From: Methylophilaceae bacterium
GTDB taxonomy: Bacteria; Pseudomonadota; Gammaproteobacteria; Burkholderiales; Methylophilaceae
Assembly: GCA_027488395.1 (NCBI GenBank)
Contig: JAIYBT010000022.1
Span: 1 to 64,000 of the forward strand
Direction: 5' to 3'
DNA length: 64,000 nt
In this document: positions 44,942 through 53,943 of the stretch, piece by piece
How positions within the stretch are numbered: the first letter of the stretch is position 1
Layout: each line of letters begins with the position of its first letter
Position numbers and translations under genes: made by a program
The notes under the pieces: generated by a model
What the model was told of the DNA's origin: nothing
Databases searched by the model: none
Seen by the model: the letters and a program-made list of their open reading frames with translations, nothing else

Positions 44942-45553
44942 ATGACTTCTCTCACTCACACCGCAAGCGCCCGTTTGCCAACCCAATATGGCCTTTTTCA
45001 ATGCCATGTTTTTCTAGACCAGCGCACCGGCGTTGAGCACAGCGCATTAGTTTGTGGTGATTTGCGCGCGCAAGCATCACCGTTGGTGCGGGTACACTCA
45101 GAATGCTTGACCGGCGATGTATTTGGCTCTATGCGTTGTGATTGTGGTGAACAACTGGCACTGGCACAGCGTACCATCCAACTCGCTGGCAATGGCCTGA
45201 TTTTATATCTACGGGATCATGAAGGGCGCGGTATTGGGTTAAATAACAAAATGCGCGCGTATGCGTTGCAAGACCAAGGTTTAGATACGGTAGAAGCCAA
45301 TGTAGCCTTGGGGTTACCGATTGACAACCGAAACTATGTGGCGGCAGCAGAGATGCTTGCTTACTTTAATGTGAACACAATCCGTTTACTGAGTAACAAT
45401 GTAAGCAAACGTGATGCACTGACAGCGCTAGGTATCAGCGTGACAGCGCTGCAGCCCCTCATCACGCCAGTACATCCTGAAAATCAACACTATCTTGCTA
45501 CCAAGGCCAATAAAATGGGGCATTTAATTCCCCAGCCGCCACCTTCTGATTAA
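44942..45553 (+). CDS. ribA: GTP cyclohydrolase II
   Basis: VRVHSECLTGDVFGSMRCDCGEQL, YLRDHEGRGIGLNNKMRAYALQDQGLDTVEAN. Confidence 0.95.
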   Translation: MTSLTHTASARLPTQYGLFQCHVFLDQRTGVEHSALVCGDLRAQASPLVRVHSECLTGDVFGSMRCDCGEQLALAQRTIQLAGNGLILYLRDHEGRGIGLNNKMRAYALQDQGLDTVEANVALGLPIDNRNYVAAAEMLAYFNVNTIRLLSNNVSKRDALTALGISVTALQPLITPVHPENQHYLATKANKMGHLIPQPPPSD

Positions 45554-45581
45554 AAATTGCTCATCGCCTAAGCCTGCGAAT

Positions 45582-46559
45582 TTAAAATACGCGAATACGG
45601 TTTGGAGTGATAAATACCTGTTCGCCTTGCGCAAACTGAGATTGATTAAACACTTCTCGCCCCAGCTCCACATCGACATATTGTGCGTTGTCCGCACGTT
45701 TAATTTCTAAACGGACCAACGAGCCGACGGAATGCACATAGGTGAGCTGGCCCGCGATACTATCCGTGCTGGGACTACGACTGACAACGATCTCATACGG
45801 CCGTACAAACCCTTTACCCTGTGGTGTTTCAAAGGCGTTGACGTTGCCCAAAAACTCATACACAAATGAGGTGGCTGGCTGATCATACACCGCCTGTGGG
45901 GTGCCGACTTGTTCCACTTGACCGTGGTTCATCACCACAATGGTGTCAGCGACTTCCAGCGCTTCCTCTTGATCATGCGTCACAAATACGCTGGTCACAT
46001 GCAGTTCATCATGCAAACGACGCAACCAACGGCGTAAGTCTTTACGCACCTTGGCATCCAAGGCCCCAAACGGCTCATCCAGCAACAATACCTTAGGCTC
46101 TACCGCCAATGCCCGTGCTAACGCAATCCGTTGCCGTTGTCCGCCTGATAATTGCGGTGGATAACGGTCTGCCAACCAATCCAACTGCACTAAACTCAAC
46201 AATTCGTGCACGCGCTTCTTAATCTCTGCATCACTTGGACGCGTCGCCTTGGGACGCACCCTTAGTCCAAACGCAACATTTTCAAACACAGTCATGTGTC
46301 GAAATAGCGCATAGTGTTGAAACACAAAGCCAACTTGGCGTTCACGCACATCCCGGTGCGTTGTATCCACCCCGTCAAACAGTACTTGACCGCTGTCTGG
46401 GCTTTCTAAGCCAGCAATGATACGTAATAAGGTTGTTTTACCGCAGCCTGAAGGGCCTAGCAACGCCACCAGTTCGCCGCTGGGCACTTGCAAATTAATA
46501 TCACGCAGGGCACTAAACTGACCAAACCCTTTGTTGATGTGTTGGATGCTAATACTCAT
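45582..46559 (-). CDS. cysA: Sulfate/thiosulfate ABC transporter ATP-binding protein
   Basis: [45 protein letters not shown]. Adjacent to cysW/cysT. Confidence 0.94.
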   Translation of the reverse strand: MSISIQHINKGFGQFSALRDINLQVPSGELVALLGPSGCGKTTLLRIIAGLESPDSGQVLFDGVDTTHRDVRERQVGFVFQHYALFRHMTVFENVAFGLRVRPKATRPSDAEIKKRVHELLSLVQLDWLADRYPPQLSGGQRQRIALARALAVEPKVLLLDEPFGALDAKVRKDLRRWLRRLHDELHVTSVFVTHDQEEALEVADTIVVMNHGQVEQVGTPQAVYDQPATSFVYEFLGNVNAFETPQGKGFVRPYEIVVSRSPSTDSIAGQLTYVHSVGSLVRLEIKRADNAQYVDVELGREVFNQSQFAQGEQVFITPNRIRVF

Positions 46560-47449
46560 GATGCAATCACTCCCTCTTCATTACGTACGGCCGATCGCGC
46601 CGCTTGCCACTCCACATAGGTTTTTAACACCAAGGTGACCAAGGCCAATAAAGTTAACAACGAGGCCACGGCAAAGGCCGCTGCATAGTTATATTCGTTG
46701 TATAAAATTTCAACATGCAAGGGCATGGTGTTGGTTAAACCGCGAATATGGCCCGACACTACCGATACCGCGCCAAACTCGCCCATGGCGCGGGCGTTGG
46801 TTAAAATCACGCCATAAATCAAGCCCCATTTCACATTGGGTAAGGTCACATGCCACAGCATTTTCAAGCCAGAGGCACCCAATACCAAAGCGGCCTCTTC
46901 TTCTTCTTTGCCCTGTGCTTGCATCAATGGAATTAATTCACGCGCGACAAACGGAAAGGTGACAAAAATAGTGGCCAACACAATGCCAGGGACAGCAAAA
47001 ATCACTTTAATATCATGATCGATCAACCATTCACCAAACCAACCCTGCAAGCCAAACATCAACACATAAATCAACCCCGCAATGACAGGCGACACGGCAA
47101 ACGGCAAATCAATCAAGGTAATTAAAAAATGTTTGCCTTTAAAATCAAACTTAGCAATCGCCCACGCCGCAGCCACACCAAACACCAAATTAAGCGGCAC
47201 CGCAATGGCGGCGGCAATTAACGTTAACCACATGGCTGACAACGCATCGGCTTCAAAGATCGCGGCAATATATACCGACCAGCCTTTGCGTAAAGCTTCG
47301 GTGAATACCGCAGCCAATGGCACTAATAAAAAGAGGGTAAGAAAGGCGACAGTCAGCGTAATTAACCCATAACGCACCCAGACAGGTTCTGATGTCGCGC
47401 GTCTTGAGGCGATCTTTGCCGCGTATTGTTGGCTTTGTGTTGCGTGCAT
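46556..47449 (-). CDS. cysW: Sulfate ABC transporter permease CysW
   Basis: [52 protein letters not shown]. Confidence 0.94.
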   Translation of the reverse strand: MHATQSQQYAAKIASRRATSEPVWVRYGLITLTVAFLTLFLLVPLAAVFTEALRKGWSVYIAAIFEADALSAMWLTLIAAAIAVPLNLVFGVAAAWAIAKFDFKGKHFLITLIDLPFAVSPVIAGLIYVLMFGLQGWFGEWLIDHDIKVIFAVPGIVLATIFVTFPFVARELIPLMQAQGKEEEEAALVLGASGLKMLWHVTLPNVKWGLIYGVILTNARAMGEFGAVSVVSGHIRGLTNTMPLHVEILYNEYNYAAAFAVASLLTLLALVTLVLKTYVEWQAARSAVRNEEGVIAS

Positions 47450-47473
47450 GTTTTTCCTATCAAGACCGGACCA

Positions 47474-48328
47474 TCACGGTTGGCTGCCGTGACGATGAGC
47501 GCTCCACCATTGCAATAAATTAATGGTAAGCAACAATATAAATGAAATTACCAGCATTACGACTGCAATTGCGGTGGCCCCTGCATAATCATATTGCTCC
47601 AATTTGGTGATGATCATTAACGGTGTAATTTCAGACACCATCGGCATATTGCCTGCAATAAAAATGACTGAGCCATACTCACCAATGGCCCGCGCAAACG
47701 CCAATGAAAACCCTGTCAATAACGCAGGCCATACCGCAGGTAGAATGACTTTATAAAAAGTCTGCCAACGGTTGGCGCCTAAACTGGCCGCAGCCTCTTC
47801 CGCCTCGGCACTAAAGTCCTCCAATACCGGTTGCACTGTGCGCACTACAAATGGCAATCCTATAAACGTCAATGCCACCACCACGCCCAGTGGCGTAAAA
47901 GCAACCTTGATCCCATGCGGCTCAAGCCATTGTCCAATCCAACCGTTGGAGGCGTAAATCGCAGTTAAAGAAATACCCGCGACCGCAGTGGGTAACGCAA
48001 AGGGCAAATCAACCAAAGCATCTAATATTTTTTTGCCTACAAATTGATAACGAACCAACACCCATGCAGTTAAAAAACCAAATACTAAATTAATCAATGC
48101 CGCAATCAGTGAGGCACCAAAGGTAAGGCGATAACTGGCTAATAACCGCGGGGTGGTCACCACAGCCCAAAACTCACTCAACGTTAACTCGGTCGTGCGT
48201 AAAAATACGGCGGAGAGCGGAATCAATACAATCAAACATAAATAAAACAAGGTAAAGCCGAGCGATAACCGAAAGCCTGGCAGTACATGTGGTTTATTGC
48301 GCAAAATATTGCCTTGGTTAAAGCCCAT
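47474..48328 (-). CDS. cysT: Sulfate ABC transporter permease CysT (CysU)
   Basis: EAEEAAASLGANRWQTFYKVILPAVWPALLTGFSLAFARAIGEYGSVIFIAGNMP. Confidence 0.94.
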   Translation of the reverse strand: MGFNQGNILRNKPHVLPGFRLSLGFTLFYLCLIVLIPLSAVFLRTTELTLSEFWAVVTTPRLLASYRLTFGASLIAALINLVFGFLTAWVLVRYQFVGKKILDALVDLPFALPTAVAGISLTAIYASNGWIGQWLEPHGIKVAFTPLGVVVALTFIGLPFVVRTVQPVLEDFSAEAEEAAASLGANRWQTFYKVILPAVWPALLTGFSLAFARAIGEYGSVIFIAGNMPMVSEITPLMIITKLEQYDYAGATAIAVVMLVISFILLLTINLLQWWSAHRHGSQP

Positions 48329-48431
48329 CTAGAGAAAGCCTGTCAAAAAGTTGCGCTAATGTAACGCATCTTGGATATTTCAAAAAATAATCAATCGTCA
48401 TAATCATATAATTTTTTATTGTAAAGGGCTC

Positions 48432-49295
48432 TTAGGCAACAAAGGGTCTTGACGCAGGTGCACGATCATTAATTACCTTTGCGACAGCGGGTGCCGCCAA
48501 CACATTGCCTTGAAGCAGTTGTGCGCCCGCACCAATGGCGATATCAAGCTGTGCCTTGGTATCAATACCGACAATCACTGGCGTACTACCAACATCTTGA
48601 ACACTATGAATCAAGCCGCGCAGCGCCAATGCTAAACGCGGAGAATCTGCCGCTTGCTGAATGATGGTTGGATCAAATTTCACGTAATCATGATGCGCAG
48701 CCCATAAACGATAAAGCTTACTTTGATGATTGCCAAAATGGTCATAAGCAATGCGATAGCCTAGGGCACGATAGTTTTCTATCGCGGTAATCAGCTGTTT
48801 GTCCTGATCCACCAGTGATTCTTTGATTTCTAATACGACACGGTGCGTAGGCACTGAATATTGATGCAAAATTTGCTCAAAGACCTTGCCATGGGCATCC
48901 ACCTCGACCAACAACTTTGGATGTACGTTTAAAAATAACAAGCCATTTTCTTGATGAATGGCGCGATAATTAAGAACGTGCTGCGAGCGGCAAACCCGAT
49001 CAAATTGCACCAACTTGCCGGATTGCTCAGCATAGGTGAAGGCAAATTCAGGCGTAGTTTCGAGCGTGCCAAACAATGAAGGTCGAATCAGTGCTTCATA
49101 GCCAATCACTTCACCCAGTTGCGCATGATAGACCGCTTGAAAAGCCGTTTTTAAATGCACGCCAATAAAGGTACTTTCATACTCGCCTGAGCGCGCTTCG
49201 ATTAAGCCTAAATCATCAAAATCTAACGCCAATGCTTGCTTGAGTTCCGCGCGCAGTTGACCAATATATTCTGGACGTAATGTGTGGTCTGTCAT
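48432..49295 (-). CDS. EAL-domain protein, degenerate
   Basis: GYEALIRP, LFLNVHP, VVLEIKES, VKFDPTII are recognisable, but DDFGTG is AYDHFGNH and AEGVE is VGIDT. Confidence 0.88.
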   Translation of the reverse strand: MTDHTLRPEYIGQLRAELKQALALDFDDLGLIEARSGEYESTFIGVHLKTAFQAVYHAQLGEVIGYEALIRPSLFGTLETTPEFAFTYAEQSGKLVQFDRVCRSQHVLNYRAIHQENGLLFLNVHPKLLVEVDAHGKVFEQILHQYSVPTHRVVLEIKESLVDQDKQLITAIENYRALGYRIAYDHFGNHQSKLYRLWAAHHDYVKFDPTIIQQAADSPRLALALRGLIHSVQDVGSTPVIVGIDTKAQLDIAIGAGAQLLQGNVLAAPAVAKVINDRAPASRPFVA

Positions 49296-49310
49296 ACCAC
49301 CTCCTTGCTT

Positions 49311-50288
49311 TTATTTCTGTACAATTTGGTCAAAAATACCACCATCGTTAAAGTGTGTTTTTTCCGCATCGGCCCAACTACCAAAGGCTTGCTTGACGGT
49401 AAATGTATTGACTTTTTTGAACGTGGTGTGGGTGTCGACCACTTGCGGACGCAAGTAGTGTTTAGCCGCAATCGCCTGGCCTTGGGCGGAAAAATGAAAG
49501 TCTAGGTAGGCTTGCGCGGCTTTGCGTGTGCCTTTTTTATCCACCACTTTATCCACCAGCGCCACTGGATTTTCAGCTAATACAGTTATCGAAGGATAAA
49601 CTGCTTCAAACTTGTCTTCACCAAACTCTTGTTGGATCAATTGCACTTCATTTTCAAAGGTAACCAACACATCCCCTAGCGCACGTTGTGCAAAAGTGGT
49701 CGTGGCCCCTCTCCCCCCCGCATCCAATACGGGTACATGCTTAAATAAGTTGGTGACAAATTGTTGCGCACTGGCTGCACTGCCCCCTTTTTGGGTGACG
49801 CTACCCCAAGCAGCTAAATAACTATATTTGCCATTGCCTGACGTTTTAGGATTGGCAATAATGACTTCAACACCTGAACGCACCAAGTCTTCCCATTCTT
49901 TGATGTGCTTAGGATTGCCTTTACGCACTAAAAAAACCGTGGGGGAAGCCGTTGCAACGCTGTTATTGGGTAAGCGGCTTTGCCAATTGGCGGGGATCAG
50001 TTTGGCTTTATCTGCCAAAATATCGATATCAGCGGAGCGGTTCATGGTGATGACATCCGCCTCTAAACCATCGACCACGGCCCGCGCTTGTTTACTGGAG
50101 CCGCCATGCGATTGATTAATCGCAATGGTTTCGCCTGTTTTTTCTTTCCAATATTGAATAAAAGCAGGATTGAGTTCTTTATAAAACTCGCGCGAAACAT
50201 CATAAGAGGCGTTTAACAAGTCGGCAGCTTGCACTGACAACCCATGCCACAAAACCAACCAGAGCAAACCACTAGAATATAAACGCAT
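49311..50288 (-). CDS. sbp: Sulfate ABC transporter substrate-binding protein (copy 1)
   Basis: [56 protein letters not shown]-equivalent region GNGKYSYLAAWGS. Confidence 0.94.
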   Translation of the reverse strand: MRLYSSGLLWLVLWHGLSVQAADLLNASYDVSREFYKELNPAFIQYWKEKTGETIAINQSHGGSSKQARAVVDGLEADVITMNRSADIDILADKAKLIPANWQSRLPNNSVATASPTVFLVRKGNPKHIKEWEDLVRSGVEVIIANPKTSGNGKYSYLAAWGSVTQKGGSAASAQQFVTNLFKHVPVLDAGGRGATTTFAQRALGDVLVTFENEVQLIQQEFGEDKFEAVYPSITVLAENPVALVDKVVDKKGTRKAAQAYLDFHFSAQGQAIAAKHYLRPQVVDTHTTFKKVNTFTVKQAFGSWADAEKTHFNDGGIFDQIVQK

Positions 50289-50295
50289 CGATACA

Positions 50296-50321
50296 CTCCT
50301 GTAATTACATCAAGACAGGAG
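50296..50321 (-). promoter_or_regulatory. 5'-UTR hairpin sequestering the sbp Shine-Dalgarno sequence
   Basis: Minus strand CTCCTGT-cttgatgtaatt-ACAGGAG-tgtatcg-ATG: perfect 7-bp stem that includes the AGGAG ribosome-binding site. Confidence 0.5.
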
Positions 50322-50397
50322 CGCACTATACCGCTGACGATATAGATTTAAAAAGAATAAAAAATAATATATGTATATTATTAAATTATTTAGATCG

Positions 50398-50904
50398 TCA
50401 AGTTACGTTGCCGCTTTCGGGGCTGCTTTGGTGTGAAATACGACCAATTTGATCAAGTGCTTGCTTAAGTACTGCTGGCTGTTGAAAGGTCTCAGGACTC
50501 AGCGCAAAAAAAGCTTCTATCCTTAAGCGCAAACATTGATAGGCTGCCTCAAAAGCAGCCTCAATCTCCGCCTCACTGCCTGTTGCTTTGGCAGGATCAT
50601 CTACCCCCCAATGCGCGCGGATCGCTTGCCCCAAATAAGCTGGGCAGGTTTCGCCCGCCGCGTTACTGCATACCGTAATGACGATCTCAGGTGGATGCGG
50701 TAAGTCATGCCAAGATTTACTGACATAACCATCAATCGCAATGCCTTCACGGGCTAATAACGCTAACGAGCGAGGATGCACATACCCAGTCGGTTGGCTG
50801 CCCGCACTCATGGCGTGCATATGCGCTGGCGCCAAATGATTAAACGTGGCTTCGGCTAAGATGGAACGACATGAGTTACCGGTACATAAAAATAAGATAT
50901 GCAT
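50398..50904 (-). CDS. arsC: Arsenate reductase, low-molecular-weight phosphatase-like
   Basis: MHILFLCTGNSCRSILAEATFNHLA. Start corrected from 50934. Confidence 0.9.
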   Translation of the reverse strand: MHILFLCTGNSCRSILAEATFNHLAPAHMHAMSAGSQPTGYVHPRSLALLAREGIAIDGYVSKSWHDLPHPPEIVITVCSNAAGETCPAYLGQAIRAHWGVDDPAKATGSEAEIEAAFEAAYQCLRLRIEAFFALSPETFQQPAVLKQALDQIGRISHQSSPESGNVT

Positions 50905-50915
50905 GGCGAGGCTTT

Positions 50916-51995
50916 CTAGTGCGTTTCGTACCAAGTGCGGCTACGGTTCACCATAGACACAATGGACAACATGACAGGAACTTCAATTAACACGCCCACC
51001 ACGGTGGCCAACGCAGCGCCTGAATCAAAGCCAAATAATGCGATTGCGGTCGCCACGGCCAATTCAAAAAAATTGGAGGCACCAATTAATGCCGAGGGCC
51101 CTGCCACACAATGTGCAACGCGATAATGCTTATTCAGGCCGTAGGCCAGCATCGCATTAAAATAGACTTGAATGGTGATCGGCACTGCCAATATCGCAAT
51201 CACCACTGGTTGTGCCAAAATTTGTTTGCCCTGAAACGCAAACAATAACACCAACGTGAGGAGCAACGCCGTCATCGACAACGGCTGTATGCGCTTAAGT
51301 AAAGCATCTAAACGCGCTTGCCCAGCATGGAGTAACCAAGCCCGCAAGCCTTGGCTGACAATCACGGGCACCACGATAAACAGCATGACGGAGACAAACA
51401 AGGTTTGCCATGGCACGGCGATACTCGACAATCCTAGTAAAAAAGCCACCAGCGGCGCAAACGCAAACAACATAATGCTGTCATTGAGCGCAACTTGCGA
51501 CAACGTGAATTTCGCATCGCCACCACATAAATGACTCCAAACAAACACCATGGCGGTACAAGGGGCGGCCGCCAGCAAAATCAAGCCTGCGATATAACTG
51601 TCAATTTCTGCTTCGGGCAAATAATCAGCAAACAGATAGCGTATAAAAAACCAACCTAACAACGCCATAGAGAACGGTTTTACCAGCCAATTAATTGCCA
51701 ATGTCACGCCTATCCCGCGAGCATGTTGCAACACATCAGCCATGGCACGAAAGTCAATTTTAAGTAGCATTGGAATTATCATTAGCCAAATCAACCCAGC
51801 AACGGGTAAATTCACCTCAGCCACTTTAAGCGACCCAATCGCTTGAAAAAACGTTGGGAACTGTTGACCCAGTAATATCCCCACCACAATGCAGGACAAT
51901 ACCCAAGCGGTTAGATAGCGTTCAAAACGCCCCATGCCTGCTTGATTGGTGCTTGTTGAGGAGGTAGCTGGTGATGGACTGTTTGTCTGTGTCAT
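50916..51995 (-). CDS. acr3: ACR3-family arsenite efflux transporter
   Basis: VNLPVAGLIWLMIIPMLLKIDFRAM, APCTAMVFVWSHLCGGDAKFTLSQVALND. Confidence 0.94.
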   Translation of the reverse strand: MTQTNSPSPATSSTSTNQAGMGRFERYLTAWVLSCIVVGILLGQQFPTFFQAIGSLKVAEVNLPVAGLIWLMIIPMLLKIDFRAMADVLQHARGIGVTLAINWLVKPFSMALLGWFFIRYLFADYLPEAEIDSYIAGLILLAAAPCTAMVFVWSHLCGGDAKFTLSQVALNDSIMLFAFAPLVAFLLGLSSIAVPWQTLFVSVMLFIVVPVIVSQGLRAWLLHAGQARLDALLKRIQPLSMTALLLTLVLLFAFQGKQILAQPVVIAILAVPITIQVYFNAMLAYGLNKHYRVAHCVAGPSALIGASNFFELAVATAIALFGFDSGAALATVVGVLIEVPVMLSIVSMVNRSRTWYETH

Positions 51996-52354
51996 AAATG
52001 GGATAAAGGCTCAGAGTGAGAGATGGGCTGACAAGCCACTGGTTGACAATTCACTGGCGGACAACAAGGCACACCAGCGCAACAATGCTCTGTCAGGTAA
52101 GCAAGCAAACCGTTCATTTGTGCATAATCAGCGGCATAGTAAATAAAACGGCTTTCTTGGCGCGCTGTAATGAGTCCCGCATGCATCAGCGCTTTCAGAT
52201 GAAACGACAAGGTGCTATTGGGAATCTGAAGCTGAGCACTCATCACGCCCGCGGATAAGCCGGCATCACCCGCTTGCACCAGGGTTCTAAAAATATTTAA
52301 GCGCGCTTCTTGCGCAATTGCAGCGAGACAATTCACAGCGGTGGTTACATTCAT
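51992..52354 (-). CDS. arsR: ArsR-family repressor with C-terminal cysteine cluster
   Basis: QIPNSTLSFHLKALMHAGLITARQESRFIYYAADY winged helix; tail EHCCAGVPCCPPVNCQPVACQP. Start chosen at MNVTTAVNCLAAI; ORF track begins at 52477. Confidence 0.9.
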   Translation of the reverse strand: MNVTTAVNCLAAIAQEARLNIFRTLVQAGDAGLSAGVMSAQLQIPNSTLSFHLKALMHAGLITARQESRFIYYAADYAQMNGLLAYLTEHCCAGVPCCPPVNCQPVACQPISHSEPLSHL

Positions 52355-52384
52355 ATTTCTATATTTCCACAAACATAGAAATAT
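52353..52384 (-). promoter_or_regulatory. Candidate ArsR operator (inverted repeat) next to a TTGACA -35 box
   Basis: ATATTTCTAT (52353-52362) / ATAGAAATAT (52375-52384), perfect 10-bp arms. TTGACA on the minus strand at 52390-52385. Confidence 0.6.
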
Positions 52385-52549
52385 TGTCAAGCGTTGGCTC
52401 AACCTTGTTGTTCTATCAAACGCCATTGCGATGACATGTACCCCTGAACGCGCGCTTGAGCGCACTGGCCGCACCACCCGCTTATTCTATAAAATAGCGG
52501 TTTAAAGGCATCATCCTCCTGACTGGTCAGTGATACACTCAAACCACCT

Positions 52550-53908
52550 ATGCAGCTTAAATTCGACCCACGCGATAACAAATTTGCCTCGCTGTTCACC
52601 CGAGAACTACTCGAGGCGACCTTACCTTCGATCTTATTAATTTGCGTTGCATTATTTGTGGCGTATAAATATATTGATCCAGCGCCGCCACGCCATATTG
52701 TGATGGCAACAGGCAACGCGGACCTCAACTACAACGCCTTTGCAGCAATTTATGGTGTGTATTTAAAACGCGAAGGCATTACGCTAGAAACGCGGCCTTC
52801 GACAGGCGACGCGCAAAATTTGGCTTGGTTAAAATCAGCCGATAGCGATGTGGATATTGCCTTTATGCAAGATGGGGCCGCCAGCAGCGCGGGTGCGGGT
52901 CAATTGCTCTCTTTGGGCAGCTTGTATTACCAGCCGGTATGGATTTTTAGCCGTGGCAAGCAAGCGCTCAACCATGTGGCTGAACTGACTGGAAAGCGCA
53001 TTGCGATTGGTCGGCCAGGCGGAGGTACGTTTATTGTTGCCAATCAAATGCTGGCTGCCAGTGGCATTAGCGATCAAAACAGTAGCTTGGTCATGATCAG
53101 TGGTGAGGAGGCGGCCCAGCAATTGATAGCAGGCAAGGTAGATGCTGCATTTATGGTCGATGTGGCGACCTCGCCGTTGATTCAAAACACCATAGCGGCC
53201 CCCGATATTCATTTGGTCAACTTAGAGGATGCAGAGGCGTTTAGTCGCAAATATACCTATTTACATCATTTAGTGTTACCAGAAGGCGCGATGGATTTAG
53301 CGCGAAACTTACCAGAACATGATGTACATCTGGTTGCACCCACTGCCACCTTAGTCATCCGCGAAAACATGCATCCTGCCTTAGTGTATTTAATGATGAA
53401 AATCATCGCTCAAGTACATACCAACCCCAGTTTATTTAATAGCAAAGATGCCTTTCCTTCCGCCAAGGAAACTGACTTTCCGATCAGTACGCAAGCTCTC
53501 AATTTTTATAAATCGGGGCTACCCATTATTGATAAATACCTGCCATTTTGGGCTGCTACTTTTATTAACCGGACCTTGATTGTGATGTTGCCGCTATTGG
53601 CGTTATTGATACCACTGACGCGAATTATTCCGATGGTGTATGTGTGGCTGGTCAAACGTAAACTGTTTCGCTTTTATGGCGAGTTACGGTTTTTAGATGC
53701 GCAACTCAAAGACTTAACCAGTGATGAAGATATCCAAGCTTGTATTCATAAACTCAATGATATCGAGAGCAAAGTGGTGAATATCAAACTGCCAGTGCCG
53801 TTTTCGCAATATGCCTATGAACTACGTGCACATATCGAACTGGTGCGTAGCAAATGTCGCTTGCAACACACTCAACTGGCCCCAGCCACTACCACAGTCC
53901 AACCCTAA
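52550..53908 (+). CDS. TAXI-family TRAP-type solute-binding protein with membrane anchors
   Basis: ATGNADLNYNAFAAIYGVYLKREGITLETRPSTGDAQNLAWLKSADSDVDIAFMQDG; GKRIAIGRPGGGTFIVANQMLAASGI; hydrophobic segments near the N-terminus and at RTLIVMLPLLALLIPLTRIIPMVYVWLV. Confidence 0.87.
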   Translation: MQLKFDPRDNKFASLFTRELLEATLPSILLICVALFVAYKYIDPAPPRHIVMATGNADLNYNAFAAIYGVYLKREGITLETRPSTGDAQNLAWLKSADSDVDIAFMQDGAASSAGAGQLLSLGSLYYQPVWIFSRGKQALNHVAELTGKRIAIGRPGGGTFIVANQMLAASGISDQNSSLVMISGEEAAQQLIAGKVDAAFMVDVATSPLIQNTIAAPDIHLVNLEDAEAFSRKYTYLHHLVLPEGAMDLARNLPEHDVHLVAPTATLVIRENMHPALVYLMMKIIAQVHTNPSLFNSKDAFPSAKETDFPISTQALNFYKSGLPIIDKYLPFWAATFINRTLIVMLPLLALLIPLTRIIPMVYVWLVKRKLFRFYGELRFLDAQLKDLTSDEDIQACIHKLNDIESKVVNIKLPVPFSQYAYELRAHIELVRSKCRLQHTQLAPATTTVQP

Positions 53909-53943
53909 GCATACACGTTGATCAATAACAATGATGTTAAGTT

